This document shows, piece after piece, positions 1 to 8,388 of a DNA stretch of 64,000 nt; positions within the stretch are counted from its first letter, which is position 1; each line of letters opens with the position of its first letter. The notes under the pieces were generated by a model that ran no database searches, was not told the DNA's origin, and saw only the letters and a list, made by a program, of their open reading frames with translations. The position numbers and the translations under genes were made by a program. The stretch covers positions 868,001 to 932,000 of the forward strand of contig NZ_FXTJ01000001.1 of NCBI RefSeq assembly GCF_900182545.1, given 5' to 3'. The stretch is from Geodermatophilus aquaeductus. GTDB lineage: Bacteria > Actinomycetota > Actinomycetes > Mycobacteriales > Geodermatophilaceae.

Positions 1-1002
1 GGCGGCCGCCAGCACCGCGGTCTCCAGGTCGGCCAGGGGGACGTCGACCCCCTCGTCGGCCAGCCCCCGCGCGTAGCCGGCCAGCGCGGGCCCGAGCAGG
101 GCGGGCACCTCGTCGGCCGGGCCCAGCCCGCACTCCGCCCGGCCGAAGACCAGCGGGACGACGTCGAAGCCGGCCGGTGCGGGCCCGGTCATGGCCCAGT
201 CCACCAGCACGAACGTGTCCGGTGCCGCCGCCGGCCGGAGCAGGTTCATCGGCGTCGCGTCCCCGTGCGCGGGGAGCACCGGCAGCGGCGCGAGCCGGGC
301 GTGCACGTCGTCGACCCGGCGGGCCAGGCCGCACACCTCGTCGCGCAGCGCGGCGACCTCCGGGACGCCGAACAGCGGCGTGGCCCACGTGGCGTCGTCG
401 AGCAGCCAGGGGACCGCCCAGGTGCCCAGCTGCTCGTCGCGGTAGGTGGTCAGGAAGTCCCCGCCCGGCAGCGACGGGGTCGGGCGGCCGCGGCGCCGGG
501 CGGCCAGGCGGCCGAGCGCCTCCGCGGCCCGCTCGGTGTCGGCCGCCGTCCACGGGGCCTCCACCGGGTCGGCGTCCTCGAGCCACAGCGTCAGCCGGTC
601 CTCCGGCTGCTCCTCGACGGCCACCACGGCCGGCGGGCGCAGTCCCGGCGGCGCGTCGTCGGCGACCCCGGAGGCCAGGACGTCGGCCTCCAGCCGCCAG
701 GGGATGAGGACGTCGAGGTGGGCGCGGGCGTCGTCGGGCATCTGCGGCGGCAGGCCGTAGCGGGCGGACTGCAGCTCCTTGGCGACCAGGCGCAGCTCCA
801 CCGGCGCCCCCGACCCGTCGCGGCCGGTGATCCGGACCCGGGTGAGGCCACGGGTCGTGGGCGCGCTGACGTCGTGGGGGAGCGGCCGGCAGTCGACGTC
901 GTCGACCTCGAGGCCGCGGTCACCGGTCCAGCGGCGCAGGGCGGGCAGCAGGACACCGGGGGTCGTGCCGCCGGGCAGGAAGGTGACCGGGGAGGTCGTC
1001 AT
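1..1002 (-). CDS. Phosphotransferase (aminoglycoside/choline kinase-like fold), 3' end cut by window edge
   Basis: The gene runs off the left edge; 334 codons from an ATG at 1002 are visible. Around residues 240-253 the protein reads HGDATPMNLLRP and, about ten residues later, VDWAMTGPAPAGFD. These match the catalytic HGD-x4-N loop and the metal-binding (I/V)DW segment of the APH/choline-kinase fold. The family transfers phosphate from ATP to small hydroxylated substrates, including antibiotics, sugars and choline; the substrate here cannot be read from sequence. It is divergent from the marR-type gene at 1063, with a palindrome between them at 1023-1039, so co-regulation is likely. The function 'phosphotransferase' is well supported; calling it antibiotic resistance would be speculation. 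Confidence 0.85.
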   Translation of the reverse strand, partial: MTTSPVTFLPGGTTPGVLLPALRRWTGDRGLEVDDVDCRPLPHDVSAPTTRGLTRVRITGRDGSGAPVELRLVAKELQSARYGLPPQMPDDARAHLDVLIPWRLEADVLASGVADDAPPGLRPPAVVAVEEQPEDRLTLWLEDADPVEAPWTAADTERAAEALGRLAARRRGRPTPSLPGGDFLTTYRDEQLGTWAVPWLLDDATWATPLFGVPEVAALRDEVCGLARRVDDVHARLAPLPVLPAHGDATPMNLLRPAAAPDTFVLVDWAMTGPAPAGFDVVPLVFGRAECGLGPADEVPALLGPALAGYARGLADEGVDVPLADLETAVLAAA

Positions 1003-1022
1003 CGCGGGCTCCGTGGGATGAT

Positions 1023-1039
1023 GGTCAAGCAACTTGTCC
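1023..1039. promoter_or_regulatory. MarR-type operator palindrome in a divergent promoter
   Basis: GGTCAAG-caa-CTTGTCC is an interrupted inverted repeat, with 6 of 7 arm positions complementary. It lies in the 60-bp gap between the divergent phosphotransferase and marR genes. CAAG/CTTG half-sites a few bases apart are typical of MarR-family dimers. Autoregulation and control of the neighbour are inferred from position. Confidence 0.55.
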
Positions 1040-1062
1040 ACCTGAGGAGAGGGTGGGGCACC

Positions 1063-1527
1063 GTGCCCGGTCCCGTCAACGGGCCGCCGCTCGTCATGGC
1101 GCTGTTCGAGACGGCGGTGAAGCAGATCCGCGACGACCTGTACGCGCTCAGCGCCGCGCGGTTCCCCGGCCTGCGGATGCGGCACTACCGGTTGCTGTCC
1201 CTGCTGCCCCCCGGGGGCGAGCGGCTCAGCCGCCTGGCCGCCGACAGCGGCCTGACCAAGCAGGCCCTGGCCCAGACGCTGGCCCCGCTGGAGGCCGGCG
1301 GGTACGTCGAGGTCGTCCCCGACCCCTCCGACGGGCGGGCCCGGCTGGTCCGGCACACCGACCGCGGCCGGGAGGTGGATGCGGCGGCGCGCGACCGGCT
1401 CGAGGCCGTCGAGCGGGAGTGGGCGCGCCGGGTGGGGGAGGAGCGCTACGCCGTCGCCCGGGCGGTGCTGGCCGACCTCGCACCGGGTCCGGACGGGCCG
1501 TCGGCGCCGGTTACCGTCGAGGAGTGA
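1063..1527 (+). CDS. MarR-family transcriptional regulator
   Basis: The product is 154 aa, the usual MarR size. The central winged helix-turn-helix reads LSRLAADSGLTKQALAQTLAPLEAGGYV and is followed by the wing motif DPSDGRARLVRHTDRG. This D-x-R-DGRA-x3-(L/V)-x2-T-x2-G pattern is characteristic of MarR. A GTG start at 1063 is chosen because GAGGAGAGGG lies about 10 nt upstream; the ATG pair at 1018/1021 would put the palindrome inside the coding region. The stop overlaps the next start (GTGA), so it is translationally coupled to the SRPBCC gene. It probably represses itself and the divergent phosphotransferase; the effector is unknown. Confidence 0.88.
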   Translation: MPGPVNGPPLVMALFETAVKQIRDDLYALSAARFPGLRMRHYRLLSLLPPGGERLSRLAADSGLTKQALAQTLAPLEAGGYVEVVPDPSDGRARLVRHTDRGREVDAAARDRLEAVEREWARRVGEERYAVARAVLADLAPGPDGPSAPVTVEE

Positions 1528-1985
1528 CCAGCGCCAGCGGAACCCGGGAGGTGGCCGCCCCGCGCAGCCGGGTGTGGCGGGCGCTGGCCGTGCTGGAGCC
1601 CTACTGCGCCGTCTGCGACGTCTCCTACGTCGTCGAGGGCCAGGCGTCGGGCCCGGGCGCCCGGTTCGTCTGCGTCCCCGGCCGGCTCGCCGCCGACGAG
1701 ACCCCGCGCGACGGCGCCCCCCGCGGCGAGATCGTCGAGTGGGAGCCCGAGCGGGTGGTCACCACCCGGCTGGAGCTGACCCCCGAGACGTGGACGACGC
1801 GCATCGAGCTCGCCGACGCCGGCGACGACGCCACCCTGGTCACCATCACGCTCACCCACGCGCCGAAGCGGCCCCGGCTGGCCGACCGGCTGGCCCGCCG
1901 CGCCATGCAGCAGATGACCCAGCGGACCGTCGACGGCGAGCTGGCCAAGCTGCCCGCGCACGTCGAGCAGGTGGCAGCGGACTGA
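1524..1985 (+). CDS. SRPBCC (START/Bet v1-like) family protein
   Basis: This 153-aa protein begins with GTREVAAPRSRVWRALAVLEPY, the typical 'AP-x-VW' opening of polyketide-cyclase/SRPBCC proteins, and ends in a long helix (TVDGELAKLPAHVEQVAAD). The fold forms a hydrophobic ligand-binding cavity. Actinobacterial members of this subgroup are mostly uncharacterised small-molecule binders. It starts inside the marR stop codon (GTGA), so the two are in one transcript. No catalytic residues or ligand can be assigned. Confidence 0.8.
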   Translation: MTSASGTREVAAPRSRVWRALAVLEPYCAVCDVSYVVEGQASGPGARFVCVPGRLAADETPRDGAPRGEIVEWEPERVVTTRLELTPETWTTRIELADAGDDATLVTITLTHAPKRPRLADRLARRAMQQMTQRTVDGELAKLPAHVEQVAAD

Positions 1986-2127
1986 GACGGCGCGCCGGGC
2001 GTCGCTCGACTAGGGGAATCCCCGCATCACTCCAGGGCGGCCGGGTACACGAGTGAGCCGTGCAGCGGCGTGGTGCCCCGGCGTCGCCGGCTCGGCAACG
2101 CCGTTCGAGTCATCTGAGGAGTTGGCT

Positions 2128-2403
2128 GTGGAGATCATCGGTCTGATCGTGGCGGGACTCATCATCGGCCTGCTGGGCAAGTTCGCCGCCCCCGGGGCGC
2201 GGGACAACACGCCTCTGTGGCTCACCGTGCTGTGCGGGATCGGCGGCGTGCTGATCGGCTACTACGTGGCCGGCGCCCTCGGTGTCGCGTCGACCGACGG
2301 TGTCGACTGGATCCGGTGGATCATCTCCATCATCGTCGCCGCCGTGCTCGTGGTGGCGGCCTCCACGCTCACCGGTCGCAACCGCGGTGCCGTTCGTCGC
2401 TGA
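2128..2403 (+). CDS. GlsB/YeaQ/YmgE-type small membrane protein
   Basis: A 91-aa protein with three hydrophobic segments: IIGLIVAGLIIGLLGKF, WLTVLCGIGGVLIGYYVAGAL and WIISIIVAAVLVVAA. It carries the family hallmark G-x2-(A/G)-x4-PG after the first helix (GKFAAPG). These transglycosylase-associated/stress-response membrane proteins are common in actinobacteria and often belong to general stress regulons; their biochemical role is unknown. The GTG start at 2128 is chosen for the GAGGAG at 2116-2121. A hairpin at 2411-2452 immediately follows the stop. Confidence 0.85.
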   Translation: MEIIGLIVAGLIIGLLGKFAAPGARDNTPLWLTVLCGIGGVLIGYYVAGALGVASTDGVDWIRWIISIIVAAVLVVAASTLTGRNRGAVRR

Positions 2404-2410
2404 TCACGAC

Positions 2411-2452
2411 GGCCCCCGGGGGAGTCAGAGCTCGACCGACTCCCCCGGGGCC
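2411..2452. terminator. Bidirectional GC-rich hairpin terminator
   Basis: The left arm at 2411-2426 (GGCCCCCGGGGGAGTC) pairs with the right arm at 2438-2452 across an 11-nt loop, with one bulged base. It lies between the converging GlsB-like and metallo-hydrolase genes. The right arm also encodes the last residues (APGES) of the metallo-hydrolase. There is no T-tract on either side, as is common for actinobacterial terminators. Confidence 0.7.
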
Positions 2453-3063
2453 AGCCGGCCGTAGGGGGTGGGCGTCCCCGGGCCGCGCTCTCCCAGCAGC
2501 CCGCCCATCAGCCCCAGCCCGGTGTCGTTGAGCAGCCCGTCGTGCAGGGCCCACGCCTGGTCGGCGTCGACCGCGCGCACGTAGTCGATCACCTCCGACG
2601 CCTTGCACCACGGCGCGTGCAGCGGCACCAGCAGCGTGGCCACCGGGGTCCCCGGCACCGTGAACGCGTCGCCGGGGTGGAACACCAGGCCACCGACCAG
2701 GAACCCGACGTTGTGCACCCGGGGCAGCTCCGGGTGGACCACCTCGTGCCACTCCCCGTGCACCTGGACGTCGACGCCGGCGACGGTCAGCGCGTCGCCG
2801 TCACCCACCGCGTGCACCCGCCCGTCCGGGCCGCCCAGCAGCTCGGCGACGGACCGGTTCGTCCACACCTCGAGCGCCGGGTCGGCGTCCATCGCCGCGC
2901 GCAGCCGGTCGGGCACCACGTGGTCGGGGTGCTCGTGCGTCACCAGGACCGCGGTCGCCCCGTCGAGGACCGCGGGATCGGTGAAGGCGCCCGGGTCGAT
3001 GACCAGCCGCCGCTCGCCGTCGCTGATCGCGACGCAGGCGTGCCCGTGCTTCGTCAGCTCCAT
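2425..3063 (-). CDS. Metallo-beta-lactamase-fold hydrolase (UlaG/YtnP-like)
   Basis: The protein is 212 aa. It opens with MELTKHGHACVAI and carries the metal-binding THEHPDH motif near residues 42-48. A later His in GEWHEVVHP, the acidic ligand in FHPGDAFT and a C-terminal WALHDG provide the remaining metallo-hydrolase ligands. Small MBL-fold proteins of this type act on phosphoesters, lactones or nucleic acids; the substrate is not evident. The length suggests a minimal domain with no accessory region. It converges with the GlsB-like gene and shares its terminator. Confidence 0.85.
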   Translation of the reverse strand: MELTKHGHACVAISDGERRLVIDPGAFTDPAVLDGATAVLVTHEHPDHVVPDRLRAAMDADPALEVWTNRSVAELLGGPDGRVHAVGDGDALTVAGVDVQVHGEWHEVVHPELPRVHNVGFLVGGLVFHPGDAFTVPGTPVATLLVPLHAPWCKASEVIDYVRAVDADQAWALHDGLLNDTGLGLMGGLLGERGPGTPTPYGRLAPGESVEL

Positions 3064-3182
3064 GACGTCAGCTCCATGACCGCATCCTGCCGTCGTGTCC
3101 GCCGGTCCGCCGCCTCACCCGGACGGGTGAACGCCGCGCCGCCCGGCTGACCGGCCGCCGGGCGCCTGCCGACCTCCCTGGC

Positions 3183-3473
3183 ATGGCCCCCACCGCCGCC
3201 GCACGGCCCACCGCCCCCACCGCCACGGCCCCCACCGCCACGGCCCCCACTGCCTTCGCCGCCACTCCGTACGTCGCCGCCCGCAGCCGCGCCCACGGCC
3301 CGACCGCCGCCCTCTGGCACGCCGTCGAGCTGCACCGGCCGGCCGCCGAGGTCGACGGCGCCTGCGAGCTCACCCTCTGCGGCACGCTCGCCCGCGTCAC
3401 CCTCGACGAGGAGTGGCCGACGTCGGCCCGCGACGTCTGCGTCCCCTGCGTCGCCCTCGCCGGCGGGCGCTGA
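3183..3473 (+). CDS. Small protein with C-terminal Cys pairs (putative metal-binding)
   Basis: This 96-aa protein has an Ala/Thr/Pro-rich N-terminus encoded partly by a 15-bp tandem repeat (3219-3248). It is followed by a compact domain: HAVELHRPAAEVDGACELTLCGT and then DVCVPCVALAG. The CELTLCGT and CVPC pairs resemble short actinobacterial proteins that end in 'TLCG...CP-x-C' and are presumed to bind zinc. No function is recognised. Coding status is supported by these conserved-looking cysteines. The ATG at 3183 lacks a strong ribosome binding site, so the true start might be further inside. Confidence 0.5.
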   Translation: MAPTAAARPTAPTATAPTATAPTAFAATPYVAARSRAHGPTAALWHAVELHRPAAEVDGACELTLCGTLARVTLDEEWPTSARDVCVPCVALAGGR

Positions 3474-3495
3474 CACCCCGGCCCCGGGCCGGCCC

Positions 3496-6108
3496 CTAGG
3501 CCCCCTCGGCGAGCTCCGCGCGCAGCCGAGCCAGCAGGTCCGAGCGGGTGCCGGCGCCCAGGCGCTGGCGCATCCGCGAGACGTGGTGCTCCACCGTCTT
3601 CGCCGAGATGTAGAGCCGGCCGCCGATCTCCCGGTAGGTCCGTCCCTCCACCACCAGCCGGGCCACCTGCCGCTCCCGGTCGCTGAGCGTGCCGGTCAGC
3701 ACCGGCGCCGCGGGCGCGGCGTCCTCCCCGGTCTCGCCCGGCGCCTCGTCCGCCGCCTCGTTCCTCGCCTCGTTCCTGGACTGGCCGTCCGCGGGGTCGA
3801 CCAGTGACCGCGCGCAGGCCAGCAGCGTCGCCCGCGCCCGCGGGTCGGTGACCCGCGCGGCGGCCTGGCCCGCCAGCCGGGAGCCGTCCCAGCCGAGCCC
3901 CGCCGTCCCGAGCGCCTCGGCCGTGGCGACCACCGCGGTCGGGTCGATCTCGTCGGTCAGCACGTGCAGCCACGTCCGCCCGGCCTCGGCCAGCGTGGCG
4001 GCGTGCGGGCTGGTCCGGGCCGCGGCCACCAGCGCGGCGGCGTGCGGCCGCAGGGCGGCCGGGTCGTCGGTGATGATCGCCGCCTGGGCGCCGCTCCAGT
4101 GCAGCGGCGTCGACCACAGCTCCGGGTCGCCCAGCCGCCGCAGCAGCGCCTGTGCCTCCGCGAGGTGGGAGCGCAGCCGGTCACCGTCGCGCAGCCGGGC
4201 CGCGGCCACCACCAGCTCCCCGAGCGGCAGCAGCGTGAACAGGTCCACCGGGTGCCGGACGACGGCCTCGCGCGCCCGCACCCACGCCCGCACCAGCCCC
4301 GGGACGTCGCTGCTGCGGCGCGCGATGCCCACCTCGAGGGCCTGCAGGAAGACCTCGTCGCGCGGCTCGAGGAGGCCGTCGTCCTGGGCCTCGGCCATGA
4401 GCTCGCGGGCCCGCGCCATCCGGCCGGCCAGCATGGCGATCCACGCCAGCAGCAGCCGGTGCCGCGGGCGGGCCGGCCGGCCGCCGAGGTCGGTGTCCAC
4501 CGCCCGCTGCAGCACCGACTCGGCCACCGTCAGCTCGCCGCAGTGCAGGGCCACCAGGGCGGCCAGCGCCGAGGGGGTGTCCACCAGCAGCGCGGTCCGG
4601 CCCACCGGCTCCAGCAGCGCCGCGGCGCGGGTCAGCGTGGACAGCGCCGCCGCCACGGTGTCGCCGGCGTCCGTGCCCGAGCGCAGCGAGTCGGTGATGC
4701 CCTCGGCCATCAGCTGCTCGCTGACCGAGACCATCGTCGGCACCGCGGCCGCTCCACCGCGTGCCTCGGCGACCACGCGGGCCGCCGCCTCGCGGTCGCC
4801 GGTGGCCAGCAGCGCCAGGGCGGCCGACCCGGCGTGCTCGGCGCCGGCCAGCCGGTAGAGCTCGGCGGCCCGGCCCAGCAGCCCGCGGCGCGCCAGCACC
4901 GCCGCGACCACCCCGGCGGCGCGCGGGCGGTCGGCGGCCGCGGGGTCGGCGAGGGCGGCGTCGGCCCACCGCACCGCGCCGTCGAGGTCCCCGGTCAGGG
5001 CGGCGGCCTGCGCGCGGCGGGCGGCCAGCCCGGCGACCGGGGCCCCGCTGTCCGCGGCCGCCCCCAGCAGCTGCCCGGCCAGGGCGGGGTCGGCGGTGAG
5101 CGCGGCGTCGGCGTGCCGCTCCAGCAGGGCCGCCGCGCGCGGGTCGCGCACCCGCTCGGCGGCCAGGCCCAGGGCCAGCCCGACCGGCTCCTCGCCGCGC
5201 TCGACCAGCAGGCCGAGCAGCGCCCGGCGGGTGCGCCGCGTGACGTCGGCGGGGGTGGCGGCCAGCAGCACCTCCTGCGCCAGCGGCACCACCCGGCCGT
5301 CGGGGAGGAGCCACCCGGTGGCCCGGCCCGCGGCGATGAGGTCGGCCACCCGCGCCACCGGCACGTCCAGCAGCCCGCCGAGGACGTCGTCGTCCAGCGG
5401 CGCCCCGGCCGCGACGGCGTGCAGCAGGTCCCGGGTCCGCTCGTCGAGCGCGTCGAGGTCGGCGTGCAGCAGCGCCGAGACCTCCTCGGGGGTGCGGCTG
5501 GGATCTACGGCCCCCGGCCGGCCCCCGCGCCGCGCGAGCGAGCGCAGCAGGCAGTGCACCAGCGCGGGCAGCCCGCCGGTCCGGGCGAGGACGGCGTCGC
5601 TGAGCGCGGGCGTCGCGGCCGGGCCCAGGCAGGCGCGCGTCCACCCGTCGACCCCGGCGCGGTCGGCGTGCCCGAGGACCACGGAGTGCCGGTGTCCGGG
5701 GACCGCCTCGGCGACGTCGGCCAGGAGCGCGGTCAGCTCGGCGGGGCGGGGCCAGGGCCGCGCGGCGACGACGACGCGGCCGGCCGGGTGGGCGAGGGCG
5801 CGCCGCACGCGGTCGGCGACCTCCGCGGACATCCGGTGGGCGTCGTCCACGACGAGGACGAAGCCGCCGGGGAGCCCGTCCGGGTCGGCGGTGCGCCCGT
5901 CGAGGACCGTCAGGCCGGCGCGCCGGTGGACCGCGGCGAGGTCGTCGAGGAGGTGGGTCTTGCCGGTCCCGGCCGGGCCGGTGACGACGACGGCGCGGGC
6001 CCCGGAGGCCCGGAGCACGGCCTCGGTCGGCCCGAGGGCGGCTGCGAACGACGGGCGCGGGCCGGGGACGCGGGCGGTCGCGGCGGTGGAGTGCACGCCG
6101 GTGCTCAC
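3496..6108 (-). CDS. Large LuxR/STAND-type (LAL) transcriptional regulator, IniR-like by context
   Basis: 870 aa from a GTG at 6108 that overlaps the stop of the Hsp70-like gene (GTGA). The N-terminal P-loop ATPase carries Walker A VVTGPAGTGKTHLL (about residues 42-55) and Walker B FVLVVDDAH (about 81-89). A long alpha-helical, TPR-like middle follows. The C-terminal LuxR helix-turn-helix starts at LSDRERQVARLVVEGRTYREI and continues to ISAKTVEHHVSRMRQRLG. LAL/MalT proteins oligomerise on ATP and an inducer and then activate transcription. Mycobacterial iniBAC operons are controlled by a large regulator of this kind. Coupling to the Hsp70 gene and divergence from the IniB-like gene make control of this cluster the natural inference. 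The inducer is unknown. Confidence 0.85.
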   Translation of the reverse strand: MSTGVHSTAATARVPGPRPSFAAALGPTEAVLRASGARAVVVTGPAGTGKTHLLDDLAAVHRRAGLTVLDGRTADPDGLPGGFVLVVDDAHRMSAEVADRVRRALAHPAGRVVVAARPWPRPAELTALLADVAEAVPGHRHSVVLGHADRAGVDGWTRACLGPAATPALSDAVLARTGGLPALVHCLLRSLARRGGRPGAVDPSRTPEEVSALLHADLDALDERTRDLLHAVAAGAPLDDDVLGGLLDVPVARVADLIAAGRATGWLLPDGRVVPLAQEVLLAATPADVTRRTRRALLGLLVERGEEPVGLALGLAAERVRDPRAAALLERHADAALTADPALAGQLLGAAADSGAPVAGLAARRAQAAALTGDLDGAVRWADAALADPAAADRPRAAGVVAAVLARRGLLGRAAELYRLAGAEHAGSAALALLATGDREAAARVVAEARGGAAAVPTMVSVSEQLMAEGITDSLRSGTDAGDTVAAALSTLTRAAALLEPVGRTALLVDTPSALAALVALHCGELTVAESVLQRAVDTDLGGRPARPRHRLLLAWIAMLAGRMARARELMAEAQDDGLLEPRDEVFLQALEVGIARRSSDVPGLVRAWVRAREAVVRHPVDLFTLLPLGELVVAAARLRDGDRLRSHLAEAQALLRRLGDPELWSTPLHWSGAQAAIITDDPAALRPHAAALVAAARTSPHAATLAEAGRTWLHVLTDEIDPTAVVATAEALGTAGLGWDGSRLAGQAAARVTDPRARATLLACARSLVDPADGQSRNEARNEAADEAPGETGEDAAPAAPVLTGTLSDRERQVARLVVEGRTYREIGGRLYISAKTVEHHVSRMRQRLGAGTRSDLLARLRAELAEGA

Positions 6109-8120
6109 GGGGTCTCCGGGGTGTCGGTCGTCCCGGTGTCGGTGCTGCCGGTGTCGGTGTCGGCCGTGGTGGTCTCCTCGGCGGGGGTGCTGTCCTCGGC
6201 CGGCGGGGGATCGGGGACCGGCTCGGGGTCCGGCGGTGGCGTCGTCGTCTGGGTGGGTGGCGTCGTCTGGGGAGGCGGCGCCGTCTCCGTCGGCGGGTCG
6301 GGGGTCGCCACGGGCGGCGGCGTCGTGGGCGGCGCCGTGGTCGGCGTCGTGGTGCCGGGTGCCGAGGTCTGCGGCGGGGTGCCGGCAGCGGTCACGGGCG
6401 CGGTCGTGCCCGGCGCGGTCGTACCCGTCGCCGGCGGCTGCGTCCCCTGCGCCGCGGCGGTGTCCGCGGGCGAGGGAGCCGCGGCGGCGGTCGTGCCCCC
6501 GGCGGCCGTGGAGGTCGCCGCACCGGTCGGGGTGGTGGCGCTGCCGGCGGCGGTGCCGGTGGCGGTCGCGGAGCCGGGCACCGAGCCCGTCGCCGCGGTC
6601 GGGACCGCGCCGGGGGTGCCCGGTGCCGCGGCCGGGCCGTCGCCCGCCGTCCCGCCGGCGGCCGAGCGCGGCCGGGGGGCCACCGTCCCGCCGCCGTCCA
6701 CGACGGCTCCGCCGGCGGGCGCGGGGGACGCACCGGTCGGGGCGGGACCGGCGCCCTCCGCGGCGTCCGCCTGGGCGACGGGGCCGCTCGGGTCGGGCGC
6801 CGAGGTGTCCCCGGCGCCGAGCACGCCGGCGAGGGCCGGCGGCAGCACGAGCAGCAGCGCCATCAGCACGCCCACCACCAGGGTGCGCCGGCCGTGGCGC
6901 GGCCGGGCGGGTCCGTCGGGGCTCCCGGCGGGGCGTCGGGCACCGGCGGGTCCCCGCGGCGGGGCGGTGGGCGCGCGGTGCCGGTCGGCGCGGGGCGCCG
7001 CGTCGTCGACGGCGAGCAGCACGGGGGCGGGTGCCGCGACGGCGGCCGTGGTCGCCTCCGTGGCGGGCGTGTCCGCGGTGAGCGCCTCGGCGGCGAGGCC
7101 GGCCGCGCCCAGGGCGGCGGTGAGCGCCGGGTCGGCGCCGAGGACCAGCGGCCGGCCGAGCTCCCCGGAGAGCACCTCGGCGACCAGCGGGATGCGCGAC
7201 CCACCGCCGGTCAGCACCACCGCGTCCAGGTCTCCGGCGTCCAGGCCGGCGGCCTCCACCGCGGCGGTGAGCCGCCCGGCCGACTCCTCGACGGGCCCGG
7301 CGACCAGCTCGTCGAGCTCCTCCCGGGTGATCCGCACGGTCTCGGTCCCGGCCGTCACCCGGGCGGCGGTCTCGACCGCGAGGGCCTCCTTGGCCCCGAC
7401 GCAGGAGCGGCGCAGCGCGGTGGCGGCCGGTGCGTCCAGGGCGCCGGTGAGGCACCCGCGGACGTGGCCGACGAGCAGGTCGTCGACGTCGCGGCCGCCC
7501 CAGGGGAGGGGAGCGGGCGGGGGCGCCAGGTGCACCGGGAGGGCGGCGTCGGCGTCGGCGGGGTCGGGGCCCACGACGGCGACGTCGAGGGTGGCCGCGC
7601 CGAGGTCGTAGACGGCGACGGTCGGCCGGTCCGGCAGCTCCCCGGCGGCGGTGTGCGCGGCGACGGCGGCGACCGCTGCGGAGACGAGGGTGAACCGCGG
7701 CGTGCCGGCCTCCTGCAGCGCGGCGGCCAGGGCGCCCCGGCGGTGGCCGGACCAGGACGGCGGCACGGTGACGACCGTCCAGGCGTCCGGCCGGCCCTCC
7801 CGCGCCTCGGCGAGTGTGCGCACCTGCCGCACCACGTCGGCCAGCACGGCGGCGGCGGGGACGGGGCGGCTCCCCAGGTACAGCGGCGTCGCGGCGCCCA
7901 CCCGGGCCAGGACACGCACCGGCCCCCCGTCGGCGGGCGCGCCCATCCGGACGCCGTCGTCGGTGACCGCGAGCGCGGCGGGACCCGGCCCGGCGTCCCC
8001 CAGGGGGAGCGGCCGGGCATCCCCGGAGCCCCCGTCGCAGACCGCGGCGGCGACCGTCCCGTCGCCGATGTCGATGCCCAGCCCGTACTCGCCGTCGCGC
8101 ACAGGTCCCCCCCGTCGCAC
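6105..8120 (-). CDS. Hsp70/DnaK-like ATPase with a single membrane segment and long Thr/Pro-rich tail
   Basis: 671 aa. The actin-fold nucleotide-binding domain spans about residues 1-370. Phosphate-1 is GIDIGDGTVAAAV (about 14-26), phosphate-2 VYDLGAATLDVAVV (about 166-179) and the adenosine motif VVLTGGGSRIPLVAEV (about 299-314). There is no recognisable DnaK peptide-binding domain. Instead, about residues 412-434 form one membrane helix (VVGVLMALLLVLPPALAGVL), followed by some 230 residues rich in Thr, Pro, Ala, Ser, Asp and Glu, probably extracytoplasmic. The start could also be a GTG at 8102, which sits next to a G-rich leader. It is the first gene of the leftward operon and is divergent from the IniB-like gene. 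It is probably a membrane-associated pseudo-chaperone or sensor rather than a folding chaperone. Confidence 0.85.
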   Translation of the reverse strand: MRRGGPVRDGEYGLGIDIGDGTVAAAVCDGGSGDARPLPLGDAGPGPAALAVTDDGVRMGAPADGGPVRVLARVGAATPLYLGSRPVPAAAVLADVVRQVRTLAEAREGRPDAWTVVTVPPSWSGHRRGALAAALQEAGTPRFTLVSAAVAAVAAHTAAGELPDRPTVAVYDLGAATLDVAVVGPDPADADAALPVHLAPPPAPLPWGGRDVDDLLVGHVRGCLTGALDAPAATALRRSCVGAKEALAVETAARVTAGTETVRITREELDELVAGPVEESAGRLTAAVEAAGLDAGDLDAVVLTGGGSRIPLVAEVLSGELGRPLVLGADPALTAALGAAGLAAEALTADTPATEATTAAVAAPAPVLLAVDDAAPRADRHRAPTAPPRGPAGARRPAGSPDGPARPRHGRRTLVVGVLMALLLVLPPALAGVLGAGDTSAPDPSGPVAQADAAEGAGPAPTGASPAPAGGAVVDGGGTVAPRPRSAAGGTAGDGPAAAPGTPGAVPTAATGSVPGSATATGTAAGSATTPTGAATSTAAGGTTAAAAPSPADTAAAQGTQPPATGTTAPGTTAPVTAAGTPPQTSAPGTTTPTTAPPTTPPPVATPDPPTETAPPPQTTPPTQTTTPPPDPEPVPDPPPAEDSTPAEETTTADTDTGSTDTGTTDTPETP

Positions 8121-8388
8121 CGTCGCCGGCCCACTCCTCGAGCCGGTACGTGACCGGACCGTATGTCGGACACGTCACAGCTGTCCCGCCCCTCCCCCGT
8201 GTCACTTCCTCCACGGCGGCAAGTGGGGGGCGACACCCCGGGGCCCCCTAACGGGGAGTCAGCGCGCACCCCCCAACGCGGTACCGAGGGAGGGGGCCGT
8301 CACCCGATGCCCGGCCGGGGAGGGGGCGGCTGGACTGCCCTCGCCAGCCGGCCGACGACGGACGGCTACCCGACACGGAGGACCAGCC
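8121..8388. promoter_or_regulatory. Divergent control region between Hsp70-like and IniB-like genes
   Basis: This 268-bp intergenic stretch must contain both promoters of the ini-type cluster. Visible structure includes an inverted repeat with arms GTGGGGGG (8224-8231) and CCCCCCAAC (8270-8278), and between them the palindrome CCCCTAACGGGG at about 8246-8257. These are candidate sites for the LuxR-type regulator encoded at 3496-6108, but there is no direct evidence. A GGAGG at 8377-8381 is the ribosome binding site of the IniB-like gene. Confidence 0.4.

Noticed and set aside
3964..7611. 1.2-kb-plus plus-strand frame antisense to the regulator and Hsp70-like genes
   Set aside because: The translation is Gly/Arg/Val-rich without domains, while the minus strand has clear P-loop, HTH and actin-fold motifs.
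6109..8214. Apparent long N-terminal extension of the LuxR-type regulator on the minus strand
   Set aside because: The frame stays open through the Hsp70-like gene but encodes Arg/Gly/Pro-rich sequence typical of an out-of-frame read. The GTG at 6108 coupled to the Hsp70 stop is the sensible start.
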